This document shows positions 51,171 through 58,573 of a stretch of 64,000 nucleotides of DNA, piece by piece. The notes below the pieces were generated by a model. The model was not told where the DNA came from, made no database searches, and saw nothing but the letters and a program-made list of their open reading frames with translations. Source of the stretch: Streptomyces pyxinicus (GTDB taxonomy: Bacteria; Actinomycetota; Actinomycetes; Streptomycetales; Streptomycetaceae); the NCBI RefSeq assembly GCF_024753135.1, contig NZ_JANUGP010000017.1, forward strand, positions 1 through 64,000, in the 5' to 3' direction. Numbering within the stretch: position 1 is the first letter of the stretch; every line of letters begins with the position of its first letter. The translations under genes were made by a program, and so were the position numbers.

Positions 51171-51889
51171 GCCGGTCCCTTCCGGGCGGTCGCGGCCGCG
51201 TCGGCGGCGGCCACCCGCCCGACGACCCGGGCCCGGCCGACAAGCCGGCCCACGACACCGGGCCTGCCCTCCCCCGCGCCGTCGGCCTCGCCGCTCTCCA
51301 CGGCGTGGTCGAAGGCCTCGCAGAGCATGTGCACGGCGACCAGGTGGAGTTCCTGCACGGTGGCGGAGACCGGGGCGTCGACGCACAGGGCGTCGTCCGC
51401 GCCGAGCTGGAGGGGGTTGGGCGCGCGGCCGGTCAGGGCCCACACGGTCATGCCGAGTTCGCGGGCGCGCTCGGCGGCGGCCAGCAGGTTGGCGCTGGCG
51501 CCGCTGGTGGACAGCAGCATGAGGACGTCGCCGGGGCGGCCGTGCGCGGCGGTCTGGCGGGCGAACACCTCCTGGACGCCGTAGTCGTTGGCGATGGCGG
51601 TGGTCGAGGAGGTGTCGGCGTGCAGGGCGACGGCGGAGAACGGCGGCCGGTCGTCCCGGTAGCGGCCGACGAGTTCGGCCGTCAGGTGCTGGGCCTGGGC
51701 GGCGCTGCCGCCGTTGCCGGCGACGAGCAGCCGGGCGCCGCGGCCGAGGCGCCGGGCGAGTTCGGCGCCCCAGCCCTCGATGAGCGGTCCGCACTCGCGG
51801 AACGTCTCCAGCGCCTTCATCAGGTCGTCGCAGTGCGCGGTGTCGATGACGGTCTTGTCGGCGGCGCAGGTGTCGGTGACGGTCTTCAT
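51167..51889 (-). CDS. gmhA: Sedoheptulose 7-phosphate isomerase (SIS domain)
   Basis: A 240-residue SIS-domain isomerase converting sedoheptulose 7-phosphate to D-glycero-D-manno-heptose 7-phosphate, first step to ADP-heptose. Motifs: L-V-A-G-N-G-G-S-A-A-Q-A-Q-H-L-T-A-E-L-V-G, A-L-H-A-D-T-S, L-L-S-T-S-G-A-S-A-N, and C-terminal Q-E-L-H-L-V-A-V-H-M-L-C. E. coli GmhA has ~192 residues; the extra ~40 at the C-terminus are Ala/Gly/Arg-rich and probably disordered. It overlaps both neighbours by four bases. Confidence 0.92.
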   Translation of the reverse strand: MKTVTDTCAADKTVIDTAHCDDLMKALETFRECGPLIEGWGAELARRLGRGARLLVAGNGGSAAQAQHLTAELVGRYRDDRPPFSAVALHADTSSTTAIANDYGVQEVFARQTAAHGRPGDVLMLLSTSGASANLLAAAERARELGMTVWALTGRAPNPLQLGADDALCVDAPVSATVQELHLVAVHMLCEAFDHAVESGEADGAGEGRPGVVGRLVGRARVVGRVAAADAAATARKGPA

Positions 51890-53136
51890 CGGACGACTCC
51901 CGAGAGCGAGCGGATGGCGGACACGGCGCCGTACACCCCGGCCACGCCGTCGGCCACGTGGTCCCAGGTGTAGTGGCCGAGCACCCGTTCCCGGCCGGCC
52001 GCGCCGTAGCGTTCGAGCCGGTCCGGGTCGGCGAGCAGGGAGCGGACGACGGCGCCGAGGTCGTGGTCGTCGTCGGCCGGGACGAGGACGCCGGTGGTGC
52101 CGTCCACGACGGTGTCGAGCTGGCCGCCAACGGCGGTGGCGACGACCGGGGTGGCGCAGGCCATGGCCTCCAGCGGGACGATGCCGAACGGCTCGTACCG
52201 CGGCAGGGACAGCACGAGGTCGGCGCTCGACATCAGGCGGGGCATCCGGGCCCGGCCCACCCCGCCGAGCAGGGTGACGCGGTCCTGGACGCCGTACTCG
52301 CCGGCGAGGGCGTACAGCCGAGACGCCTCCGGGTCGACGCCGAGCAGGTCGGCCTCGGGGCCGCCGGCGATGAGGAGTTCGGCGTCGGGGACGCCGGCCA
52401 GGGCGCGGATGGCGCGGTCGAAGCCCTTGCGGGGCACGAGCCGGCCGACGGCGAGCAGCCGACGGCGGGCGCCGGGGAGCCGGCGGGCGCCGGGGAGCCG
52501 GCGGGCGCCGACGGGGGCGAAGTGGTCGGGGTCGACACCGCAGGGCACGACGCTGATCCGGTCCTCGGGCAGACCCATGGCCTTGAGTTCGGCGACCTCG
52601 TCGCTGCACGTGGCGATGATCCGGGTGCACTCGTGCCCGACGGCCTCCTCGATCGCGAGCCGTTCGGCGGGGCTGGTGTCGGCGGTGCCCTGGTAGCGCC
52701 GCTTGACGGTGCCGAGGGCGTGGTAGGTCTGCACGGCCGGGATGCCGAGGCCGCGGGTGCCGGTGAGGGCGGCGAGGCCGGACATCCAGAAGTGGGCGTG
52801 CACCACGTCGGGTGGGTCGGCGGCCCACTGCCGGGCCAGGAAGGCGCCGAACTCGCCCATGTGGGGCAGCAGTTGGTCCTTGGGTACGGGTGCGGCCGGC
52901 CCGGCGGGCACGTGCACCACCCGGACGCCGTCGATGAGGGTCATCCGGTCGGGCAGTCCCGCCGAGTCCCGCCGGGTGTACACGGTGACCCGGTATCCCT
53001 TCCGGGCGAGTTGCCGGGCGACCTGTGCCACGTACACGTTCTGGCCGCCCGCGTCCGGCCCGCCGAGCGCGGCCAGCGGGCTGGCGTGCTCGGAGACCAT
53101 GGCGACGCGGCCGGCCGTGTGCGGAGTACGGCTCAT
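51886..53136 (-). CDS. Glycosyltransferase family 4
   Basis: A 416-residue GT-B glycosyltransferase. The N-terminus M-V-S-E-H-A-S-P-L-A-A-L-G-G-P-D-A-G-G-Q-N-V-Y-V resembles MshA-type enzymes. The donor-binding region has A-V-G-R-L-V-P-R-K-G-F-D and S-L-P-R-Y-E-P-F-G-I-V-P-L-E-A-M-A-C-A-T-P-V-V. A tandem 18-base repeat inserts an extra R-R-L-P-G-A pair around residue 218, in the linker between lobes. Donor and acceptor sugars cannot be assigned. It overlaps gmhA and the next glycosyltransferase by four bases each, so it is translationally coupled. Confidence 0.88.
   Translation of the reverse strand: MSRTPHTAGRVAMVSEHASPLAALGGPDAGGQNVYVAQVARQLARKGYRVTVYTRRDSAGLPDRMTLIDGVRVVHVPAGPAAPVPKDQLLPHMGEFGAFLARQWAADPPDVVHAHFWMSGLAALTGTRGLGIPAVQTYHALGTVKRRYQGTADTSPAERLAIEEAVGHECTRIIATCSDEVAELKAMGLPEDRISVVPCGVDPDHFAPVGARRLPGARRLPGARRRLLAVGRLVPRKGFDRAIRALAGVPDAELLIAGGPEADLLGVDPEASRLYALAGEYGVQDRVTLLGGVGRARMPRLMSSADLVLSLPRYEPFGIVPLEAMACATPVVATAVGGQLDTVVDGTTGVLVPADDDHDLGAVVRSLLADPDRLERYGAAGRERVLGHYTWDHVADGVAGVYGAVSAIRSLSGVVR
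52463..52510. repeat. 18-bp tandem repeat inside the GT4 gene
   Basis: Two full and one partial identical 18-base units (CGGCGGGCGCCGGGGAGC) encode repeated R-R-L-P-G-A. The unit is a multiple of three, so the frame is kept. It may vary in copy number between strains. Confidence 0.8.
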
Positions 53137-54095
53137 CGGGTGACCTCCTTGATCAGGCGTTCCCAGTCGTCCAGGAAGCGCCGCTCTCCGTAGCGGGCCT
53201 GCGCGGCGGCCCGGGCGGCGGCGCCGGTGCGGCGCGCGTGTCCGGGGTCGGCGAGGAAGGCCCGTACGGCGTCCTCCAGGACGTCGAGGCGGTTCGAGAC
53301 CACCCCGGCGCCCTCGGGTACGGCCTCGCGGACCTCGGTGGTGTCGAGGGCGACCACCGGCATGCCGAGGAACATGGCCTCCAGCAGGGCCAGGCCGAGC
53401 GAGGTCCAGCGCACGGGGTGCAGGTAGACCCGGCACTTGGCCAGTTCCCGGTGGAGCGCGTGCTGGGGCAGGTCGCGGGTGCGGCAGCGCTCGGGTGGCA
53501 GGCCGAGGTGGTCGGCGAGGCCTTCGGTGCGCATGCCGAAGACGTCCAGGGGCGCCGAACGGGCGAACCGGGGCAGCAGGTCGGTGCCGGTGGTACGGCC
53601 CCGGCGCACGGGTTCGTTGACCACGACGGCGGCGCGGCGCTCGGTGCCGGTCCACAGCGGGCCGGGGTCGATGACGCCGTGCTCCACGACCTCGGTGGGT
53701 GCCCGGCCGGTGTCCCACATCAGCCGGTTGAAGTGGGTGACGTGGACGACGGGGACGTCCGACTGGCCCGCGAGCGGGTGGCGTTGGCGTTCCGGGGACT
53801 CGTCGGGGCTGTTGTGCTCGACGTACACGGCGGGCACGTCGGTGCCGGGGCGGCGGCCGGTCCAGCGCCGGGCGAGGTCCGCCTCGTGCGGGCGTTGCAG
53901 CACCATCAGGTCGATGTCGGCGTCCCGCAGTTGCTCCGGGGTCGCCTCCCGGACGGTCGCGGGCCAGTCCCAGGTGCGGGCGCGGCCGAGTCCGTCGGGT
54001 CCCCGGTCGGGGGTGACCGGGAGCAGGTAGGTGTGCGGGCCCTGGACGAAGGCGGTGAGCCAGGAACCGTGCACGTGCCAGACGAGGATGTTCAT
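53133..54095 (-). CDS. Glycosyltransferase, GT-B fold (GT1/GT4-like)
   Basis: A 320-residue glycosyltransferase starting M-N-I-L-V-W-H-V-H-G-S-W-L. C-terminal donor-binding features: V-Y-L-H-P-V-R-W-T-S-L-G-L-A-L-L-E-A-M-F-L-G-M-P-V-V-A-L and later R-A-F-L-A-D-P-G-H-A-R. The Glu in L-L-E-A-M is the usual nucleotide/phosphate-contacting residue. It is shorter than the family's ~380, with a small N-terminal lobe. It overlaps both adjacent genes by four bases. Its sugar specificity is unknown. Confidence 0.82.
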   Translation of the reverse strand: MNILVWHVHGSWLTAFVQGPHTYLLPVTPDRGPDGLGRARTWDWPATVREATPEQLRDADIDLMVLQRPHEADLARRWTGRRPGTDVPAVYVEHNSPDESPERQRHPLAGQSDVPVVHVTHFNRLMWDTGRAPTEVVEHGVIDPGPLWTGTERRAAVVVNEPVRRGRTTGTDLLPRFARSAPLDVFGMRTEGLADHLGLPPERCRTRDLPQHALHRELAKCRVYLHPVRWTSLGLALLEAMFLGMPVVALDTTEVREAVPEGAGVVSNRLDVLEDAVRAFLADPGHARRTGAAARAAAQARYGERRFLDDWERLIKEVTR

Positions 54096-55102
54096 GAGGG
54101 GCGCTCCTGGATGAGCTTGTGCACCGCGCGCACCACGTCCTGCCCGGTGACCTCGTCCAGGCAGGGGTGGCCGGGCACCGGGCAGGTCAGCGCCCGGGTG
54201 TCCGCGCACGGCGCCGACTGGTCGCCGAGCAGGATGACGGGGACGCCGTACGGGGCCCAGCGCTCGGCCGGGACCACGGGGGCGAACAGGGAGACGACGG
54301 GGGTGCCGACGGCGGCGGCGAGATGGGCGGGCCCGGTGTTGGCACTGATCACGACGTCGGCCATGCGCAGCACCCCGGCGAGGGTGCGCGGGTCGGTCCG
54401 GCCGCCGAGGTCCACGGCCAGGTCGCCGCTGACCCGCCGGGTCAGGTCGGTCTCGTCGGGGCCGCCGGTGACGACGACGCGGTGTCCGGCGTCGGTGAGC
54501 AGGGCGACCGCCTCGGCGCAGCGGTGCCGGCCCCAGGCGCGGGCGGGGGCGCTGGCGCCGGGGTGCAGGACGACGTAGGGGCCGGGACCGGTGAGGGCGC
54601 CGGTGTCGGGGGGCGGCAGGACGCGGGGCCGGCCGTCGTCGCCGGGCGGCCTGGGGAAGCCGAGCGCGGCGGCGGTGTCGAGGGCGGCTTCCACCTCGTG
54701 CCGGCCGTCGGCGCGCCGGTGGCGGACGTCCAGCAGCCGGCCGGGGTGGTCGGTGCTGTCGGCGCCGATCCGGGCGACGCCGGCGAGGCGCAGCAGCAGC
54801 GCGGCCGGCAGCGGGCTCTGGTGGAAGGAGGTGAGGATCAGGGCGGTGTCGTGGGCGCCGGCGCGCAGCCGGGCGAGGAGCGCGTCGATGTCGGCGGGAA
54901 CGACCGGGGGCGGGTCGAAGCCCTCCCAGGGCGCCTCCCAGACCAGGACCTCGTCGACGCCGGGCAGCAGCCGGGCCGCTTCGGCGCCGCGCGGGCCGCA
55001 CAGCAGGGTGACGTGGTCGGCGCGGGCGGCGACGGCGCGGACGGCGGGGCCGGCGAGCAGGACGTCGCCGAAGCTGTCGAGGCGCACGACGAGGGCCCTC
55101 AC
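54092..55102 (-). CDS. Glycosyltransferase family 9 (heptosyltransferase-like)
   Basis: A 336-residue GT9 protein, second in the operon. It starts V-R-A-L-V-V-R-L-D-S-F-G-D-V-L-L-A-G-P-A-V-R-A, the classic heptosyltransferase N-terminus, followed by V-L-H-P-G-A-S-A-P-A-R-A-W, V-V-V-T-G-G-P-D-E and I-S-A-N-T-G-P-A-H-L-A-A-A-V-G-T. The C-terminus is Cys-containing (C-A-D-T-R-A-L-T-C-P-V-P-G-H-P-C). GTG 55102 overlaps the preceding chimeric ORF (GTGA). Its first ~100 bases are duplicated 275-284 bases upstream. Donor is inferred to be an ADP-heptose. Confidence 0.88.
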   Translation of the reverse strand: MRALVVRLDSFGDVLLAGPAVRAVAARADHVTLLCGPRGAEAARLLPGVDEVLVWEAPWEGFDPPPVVPADIDALLARLRAGAHDTALILTSFHQSPLPAALLLRLAGVARIGADSTDHPGRLLDVRHRRADGRHEVEAALDTAAALGFPRPPGDDGRPRVLPPPDTGALTGPGPYVVLHPGASAPARAWGRHRCAEAVALLTDAGHRVVVTGGPDETDLTRRVSGDLAVDLGGRTDPRTLAGVLRMADVVISANTGPAHLAAAVGTPVVSLFAPVVPAERWAPYGVPVILLGDQSAPCADTRALTCPVPGHPCLDEVTGQDVVRAVHKLIQERPS

Positions 55103-55546
55103 CGCGACCGCCCCCCGTCCTGGACTTCGGTGTGGCGGAGGATCGCGCGGACCGCCGTCGGCAGGTCGGGCGCGCTGCGGTCCAGGTAACGCGCCACCTC
55201 GTCGGGTGCCGTGGCCGGGTTGGGCACCAGCACGCCCCGGGCGCCCGCCGCCTCGGCGGCCAGGACGTCGGTGGGCAGACCGCACAGCAGGGTGACGTGG
55301 GCGGCGATGGCGCGGACGGCGGGGCCGGCGAGCAGGACGTCGCCGAAGCTGTCGAGGCGCACGACGAGGGCCCTCACCGCGACCGCCCCCCGTCCTGAAG
55401 TTCGGTGTGGCGGAGGATCGCGCGGACCGCCGTGGGCAGGTCGGGCGCGCTGCGGTCCAGGTAACGCGCCACCTCGTCGGGCGCCGTGGCCGGGTTGGGC
55501 ACCAGCACGCCCCGGGCGCCCGCCGCCTCGGCGGCCAGGACGTCGG
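54996..55546. repeat. Tandem duplication spanning the gmhB/GT9 junction
   Basis: Copy A (54996-55270) and copy B (55280-55546), joined by nine bases, each contain the start of the GT9 gene and the end of the gmhB gene. They are offset by 275-284 bases. The gmhB-derived parts differ at about four positions in ~165, and copy A has nine extra bases in the GT9 part. The reading frames and the GTGA overlaps are retained in both copies. Confidence 0.92.
55099..55377 (-). CDS. Chimeric ORF: GT9 N-terminus fused to GmhB C-terminus
   Basis: A 92-codon ORF created by the tandem duplication. Residues 1-33 copy the GT9 start (V-R-A-L-V-V-R-L-D-S-F-G-D-V through H-V-T-L-L-C-G); after L-P-T, residues ~36-92 copy the GmhB C-terminus (D-V-L-A-A-E-A-A-G-A-R-G-V-L-V-P to G-G-R-S-R). 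It has neither a complete glycosyltransferase nor the phosphatase active site, so it is probably non-functional. It keeps GTGA overlaps with both neighbours and so may preserve translational coupling. Confidence 0.75.
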   Translation of the reverse strand: MRALVVRLDSFGDVLLAGPAVRAIAAHVTLLCGLPTDVLAAEAAGARGVLVPNPATAPDEVARYLDRSAPDLPTAVRAILRHTEVQDGGRSR

Positions 55547-55925
55547 CGGCGATGTCGCCGATCACCACGCAGTCGGCGGGGTCGACGCCGAGCCGCCCGG
55601 CGGCGGTGCGGATCAGGCCGGGCCGGGGTTTGCGGCAGTCGCAGCCGGCCTCGGGGGCGTGCGGGCAGAACACCCAGGTGTCCAGGCCGCCGAGCAGCCG
55701 GTCGGCGCGTTCGTTGACGCGGCGGACCTGCTCGGTGGTGAGCAGTCCGCGTCCCACACCGGACTGGTTGCTGACGACTCCCGTGGCCAGGCCGTGCTCA
55801 CGGGCGAGGCGTACGGCGCGGGCGGCGCCGGGCAGCAGCCGGACCCGGTCGGGGTCGCCGTTGTAGGGCACGTCGGCCACCAGGGTGCCGTCGCGGTCGA
55901 ACAGGACGGCCCGGACGCCGCTCAT
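55374..55925 (-). CDS. gmhB: D-glycero-D-manno-heptose 1,7-bisphosphate 7-phosphatase (HAD)
   Basis: A 183-residue HAD-superfamily phosphatase. The nucleophile motif is L-F-D-R-D-G-T-L, followed by S-N-Q-S-G-V-G-R-G, the zinc-binding loop C-P-H-A-P-E-A-G-C-D-C-R-K-P-R-P-G that is diagnostic of GmhB/HisB-N proteins, and G-D-I-A-A-D. It removes the 7-phosphate between the kinase and nucleotidyltransferase steps of HldE, completing the ADP-heptose route. It overlaps the GT2 gene by four bases upstream. The end of the gene is duplicated downstream. Confidence 0.9.
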   Translation of the reverse strand: MSGVRAVLFDRDGTLVADVPYNGDPDRVRLLPGAARAVRLAREHGLATGVVSNQSGVGRGLLTTEQVRRVNERADRLLGGLDTWVFCPHAPEAGCDCRKPRPGLIRTAAGRLGVDPADCVVIGDIAADVLAAEAAGARGVLVPNPATAPDEVARYLDRSAPDLPTAVRAILRHTELQDGGRSR

Positions 55926-56917
55926 CCGGTGCCTCCCAGCGGTCGGGCGTTGCGGTGCCGGACGGCTCCGCGCAGCCAGTGCCGGACGGCGAGCGGCGGG
56001 ATGAGCACGCTGGTGCCGACCATGCCGGCGATCTCGCGGGCGGTGCGGGGGCCGGGCAGGATGCGGGCGAGCGCGAACTCCGCGGTGCCCAGCGTCCATA
56101 CGGCGGCGCAGACGCCGGCGGCGCGGCGGCGGCCGGCCAGCGCGCAGCCGGCTGCGGCGAGGGCGGCGCCGGTGACGGCGGCGTGGCGGCGCAGCCGGCC
56201 CCGCGGTGCCCGGGCGCGGTGCCACCAGTCGGGGCCGTGCAGCCGGTTCATCAGGGCGTCGTCGGCGTTGCCGCGCTGGGCGGGCAGCGAGGCCCACCAG
56301 TGGGCGGGGCGCACCGGGTGCCGGGTGATCCGGGTGCCGCGGCGCAAGGTCCAGCCGGCGCGTTCGACGCGCAGGGCGAGGTCGGCGTCCTCGCGGAAGG
56401 CGCGCGGGAAGCGTTCGTCGAAGCCGCCGACGCGGGTGAGGGCCTGGGTGCGGTAGGCCATGTCGGCGGTGGCCCAGGCGGCGTCCTCCAGGCCCTTGGT
56501 GTTGCGCTCCCAGTCGGTGGGCCGGCGGTCCGGGGGCAGCGGGACGGTCAACTGCCCCTGGATGCCGCCGACTTCCTCGCCGGCCGCCCGCAGGTCCGCG
56601 GCGAGCAGCCGAGACCATCCCGGCAGCACCTGGACGTCGTCGTCCAGGAAGACCGTCCAGGGGGTGCGGACGGTGCGCCAGCCGGCGTTGCGGGCGGCGG
56701 CCGGTCCCCGGCCGCAGGTGCGCAGGGTCCGGACCCTGTCGAGGAGCTGGCCGGCGGCCGCCAGCGGCAGGTCGCCGTCGGGCTGGGGCCGGTCGTCCAC
56801 GACGATCACCTCGTGCGGCTGGTGGCCCTCGGCCTCGGCGAGGGCGCGCAGGCACGCGGCGAGGCAGGGGCGGCCGATGGTCGGGACGACGACGGTGTAG
56901 GCGGGGGCGTCGGTCAT
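55922..56917 (-). CDS. Glycosyltransferase family 2
   Basis: A 331-residue GT-A glycosyltransferase. It starts T-V-V-V-P-T-I-G-R-P-C-L, has V-I-V-V-D-D-R-P-Q and the metal-binding F-L-D-D-D-V-Q-V, then D-E-R-F-P-R-A-F-R-E-D-A-D-L-A-L-R. The C-terminal ~80 residues are hydrophobic with a probable membrane segment (A-A-V-T-G-A-A-L-A-A-A-G-C-A-L) and basic residues, so it probably works at the inner face of the membrane. It overlaps the carbamoyltransferase and gmhB genes by four bases each. Confidence 0.87.
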   Translation of the reverse strand: MTDAPAYTVVVPTIGRPCLAACLRALAEAEGHQPHEVIVVDDRPQPDGDLPLAAAGQLLDRVRTLRTCGRGPAAARNAGWRTVRTPWTVFLDDDVQVLPGWSRLLAADLRAAGEEVGGIQGQLTVPLPPDRRPTDWERNTKGLEDAAWATADMAYRTQALTRVGGFDERFPRAFREDADLALRVERAGWTLRRGTRITRHPVRPAHWWASLPAQRGNADDALMNRLHGPDWWHRARAPRGRLRRHAAVTGAALAAAGCALAGRRRAAGVCAAVWTLGTAEFALARILPGPRTAREIAGMVGTSVLIPPLAVRHWLRGAVRHRNARPLGGTG

Positions 56918-58548
56918 GCGAACGCCTTCCCTCGGCGGACCGCGAACGGGCCGAGCACCAGCAGGTCGACGGGGGCCGAGCCGAAGCACTCCAGGGCGTC
57001 CCTGGGGTCGTCGACCATGGGCCGGCCGGCGGTGTTGAGGCTGGTGTTGACCACGACGGGCAGTCCGGTGCGCCGTTCGAAGCCCTCGATCATCCGGGCC
57101 ACCAGGGGTTCGCGGTCGCGGTCCACGGTCTGGACGCGGGCGGTGCCGTCGACGTGGACGACGGCCGGGATGCGGTCCCGCCAGCCGTCGGCGACGTCGT
57201 GCACGAAGAGCATGTGCGGGCTGGGCAGCGGCCCGTCGAAGATCTCGGCGGCGCGTTCGGCGAGCACCATGGGGGCGACGGGCCGGAACTCCTCGCGTCC
57301 CTTGACCGCGTTGAGCCGCTCCAGGTTCTCCGCGCGGCCGGGGTGGGCGAGCAGCGAGCGGTGGCCGAGCGCCCGGGGCCCGTACTCGCTGCGACCCTGG
57401 AACCAGGCCACGATGCCGTCGGCGGCCAGTGTTTCGGCAGCGGTCTCGGCGATGTCGGCGGGCTCCTCGTACGGTACGGCCGCCCGCTCCAGCCAGGCGC
57501 GCAGCTCGGCGTCGGGCCAGCCCCGGCCGAGCGCGGCGGTGGGCATCGGCTCGACGGTGTCCTTCTGGCCGGCCACGTGGGCGGCGGCGCCGAGGGCGGT
57601 GCCGGCGTCCCCGGCGGCGGGCTGCACCCACACGTGCCGGAAGCCGCTCTCGCGCCACAGCCGGGTGTTGGCCACGCAGTTCAGGGCGACACCGCCGGCC
57701 ATGGTCAGGGCGTCCTCGCCGGTGCGGGCGCGCAGCCACCCGGCGAGGGCGAGCATGGCCTCCTCCAGGCAGAGCTGGGCGCTGGCGGCGAGGTCGGCGT
57801 GGTCCTGGTGCCAGGCGCCGCCGGGCGGGCGCGCGGGGACCAGTTCGGCCCAGGGCACCGGGCGGGCCCGGAAGCGTCCCTGGTCGTCGGCCTCGACGTG
57901 GGCGCGGAGCCGGTCGGCGAAGCGCGGGGTGCCGTAGGAGGCGAGGGCCATCACCTTGAACTCGTCGCTGCTGCGCAGGAAGCCGAGGTGCTGGGTGAGG
58001 TCCTCGTAGAACAGGCCGAGGGAGTCGGGGAGTTCCTGGGTGGCGAGGACGGTCAGTTCGCCGCCCGTGTAGCGGCCGGCCAGGTGGGAGCCGCATTCGC
58101 CGCGGCCGTCCAGGACGAGGACGGCGCAGTCGGGGTACGGCGAGACCGGCCCGGCGGAGGCGGCGTGCGCCACGTGGTGCGGGACGAAGCGGACCTTGGC
58201 CGGGTCGAGGCCGGGCAGGGCCTCGGCGAGGAACTCCGGTGCCCGGCGGGCGTAGTCCTGGCGCAGGTGGTCGAAGGGGTCGTCCAGGCCCATGCGGTCG
58301 GCGGGCCGGGCGAGCGCGGGGTCGTAGGAGTAGGCGACGGCGTCCAGGTCGGACGGGGCGAGGCCGGCCTGTTCCAGGCACCAGCGGGCGGACTGCTCGG
58401 GCAGTTCCCAGGCGGAGAAGGGCAGGGGGCGTTTGCCGTGCTTGCGGCGGGAGAACCGCTCCTCCTCCGCCGCCGCCACGATCCGGCCGTCGCTGATCAG
58501 GGCCGCGGCGGGGTCGTGGAAGAGTGCGTTGATACCGAGAACGTGCAT
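56914..58548 (-). CDS. Carbamoyltransferase (NodU/TobZ family)
   Basis: A 544-residue O-carbamoyltransferase, which uses carbamoyl phosphate and ATP to carbamoylate a sugar or alcohol hydroxyl through a carbamoyl-adenylate. The N-terminal Kae1-like domain starts G-I-N-A-L-F-H-D-P-A-A-A-L and has the metal-binding H-H-V-A-H-A-A-S-A and a V-L-V-L-D-G-R-G-E-C motif; the C-terminal YrdC-like domain has G-R-S-E-Y-G-P-R-A-L-G-H-R-S and V-V-N-T-S-L-N. TobZ acts on tobramycin, NodU on Nod factors; the target here is presumably a sugar in the operon's product. Confidence 0.92.
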   Translation of the reverse strand: MHVLGINALFHDPAAALISDGRIVAAAEEERFSRRKHGKRPLPFSAWELPEQSARWCLEQAGLAPSDLDAVAYSYDPALARPADRMGLDDPFDHLRQDYARRAPEFLAEALPGLDPAKVRFVPHHVAHAASAGPVSPYPDCAVLVLDGRGECGSHLAGRYTGGELTVLATQELPDSLGLFYEDLTQHLGFLRSSDEFKVMALASYGTPRFADRLRAHVEADDQGRFRARPVPWAELVPARPPGGAWHQDHADLAASAQLCLEEAMLALAGWLRARTGEDALTMAGGVALNCVANTRLWRESGFRHVWVQPAAGDAGTALGAAAHVAGQKDTVEPMPTAALGRGWPDAELRAWLERAAVPYEEPADIAETAAETLAADGIVAWFQGRSEYGPRALGHRSLLAHPGRAENLERLNAVKGREEFRPVAPMVLAERAAEIFDGPLPSPHMLFVHDVADGWRDRIPAVVHVDGTARVQTVDRDREPLVARMIEGFERRTGLPVVVNTSLNTAGRPMVDDPRDALECFGSAPVDLLVLGPFAVRRGKAFA

Positions 58549-58573
58549 GCGCTGTCTCCTGGACGGCCGGCGG

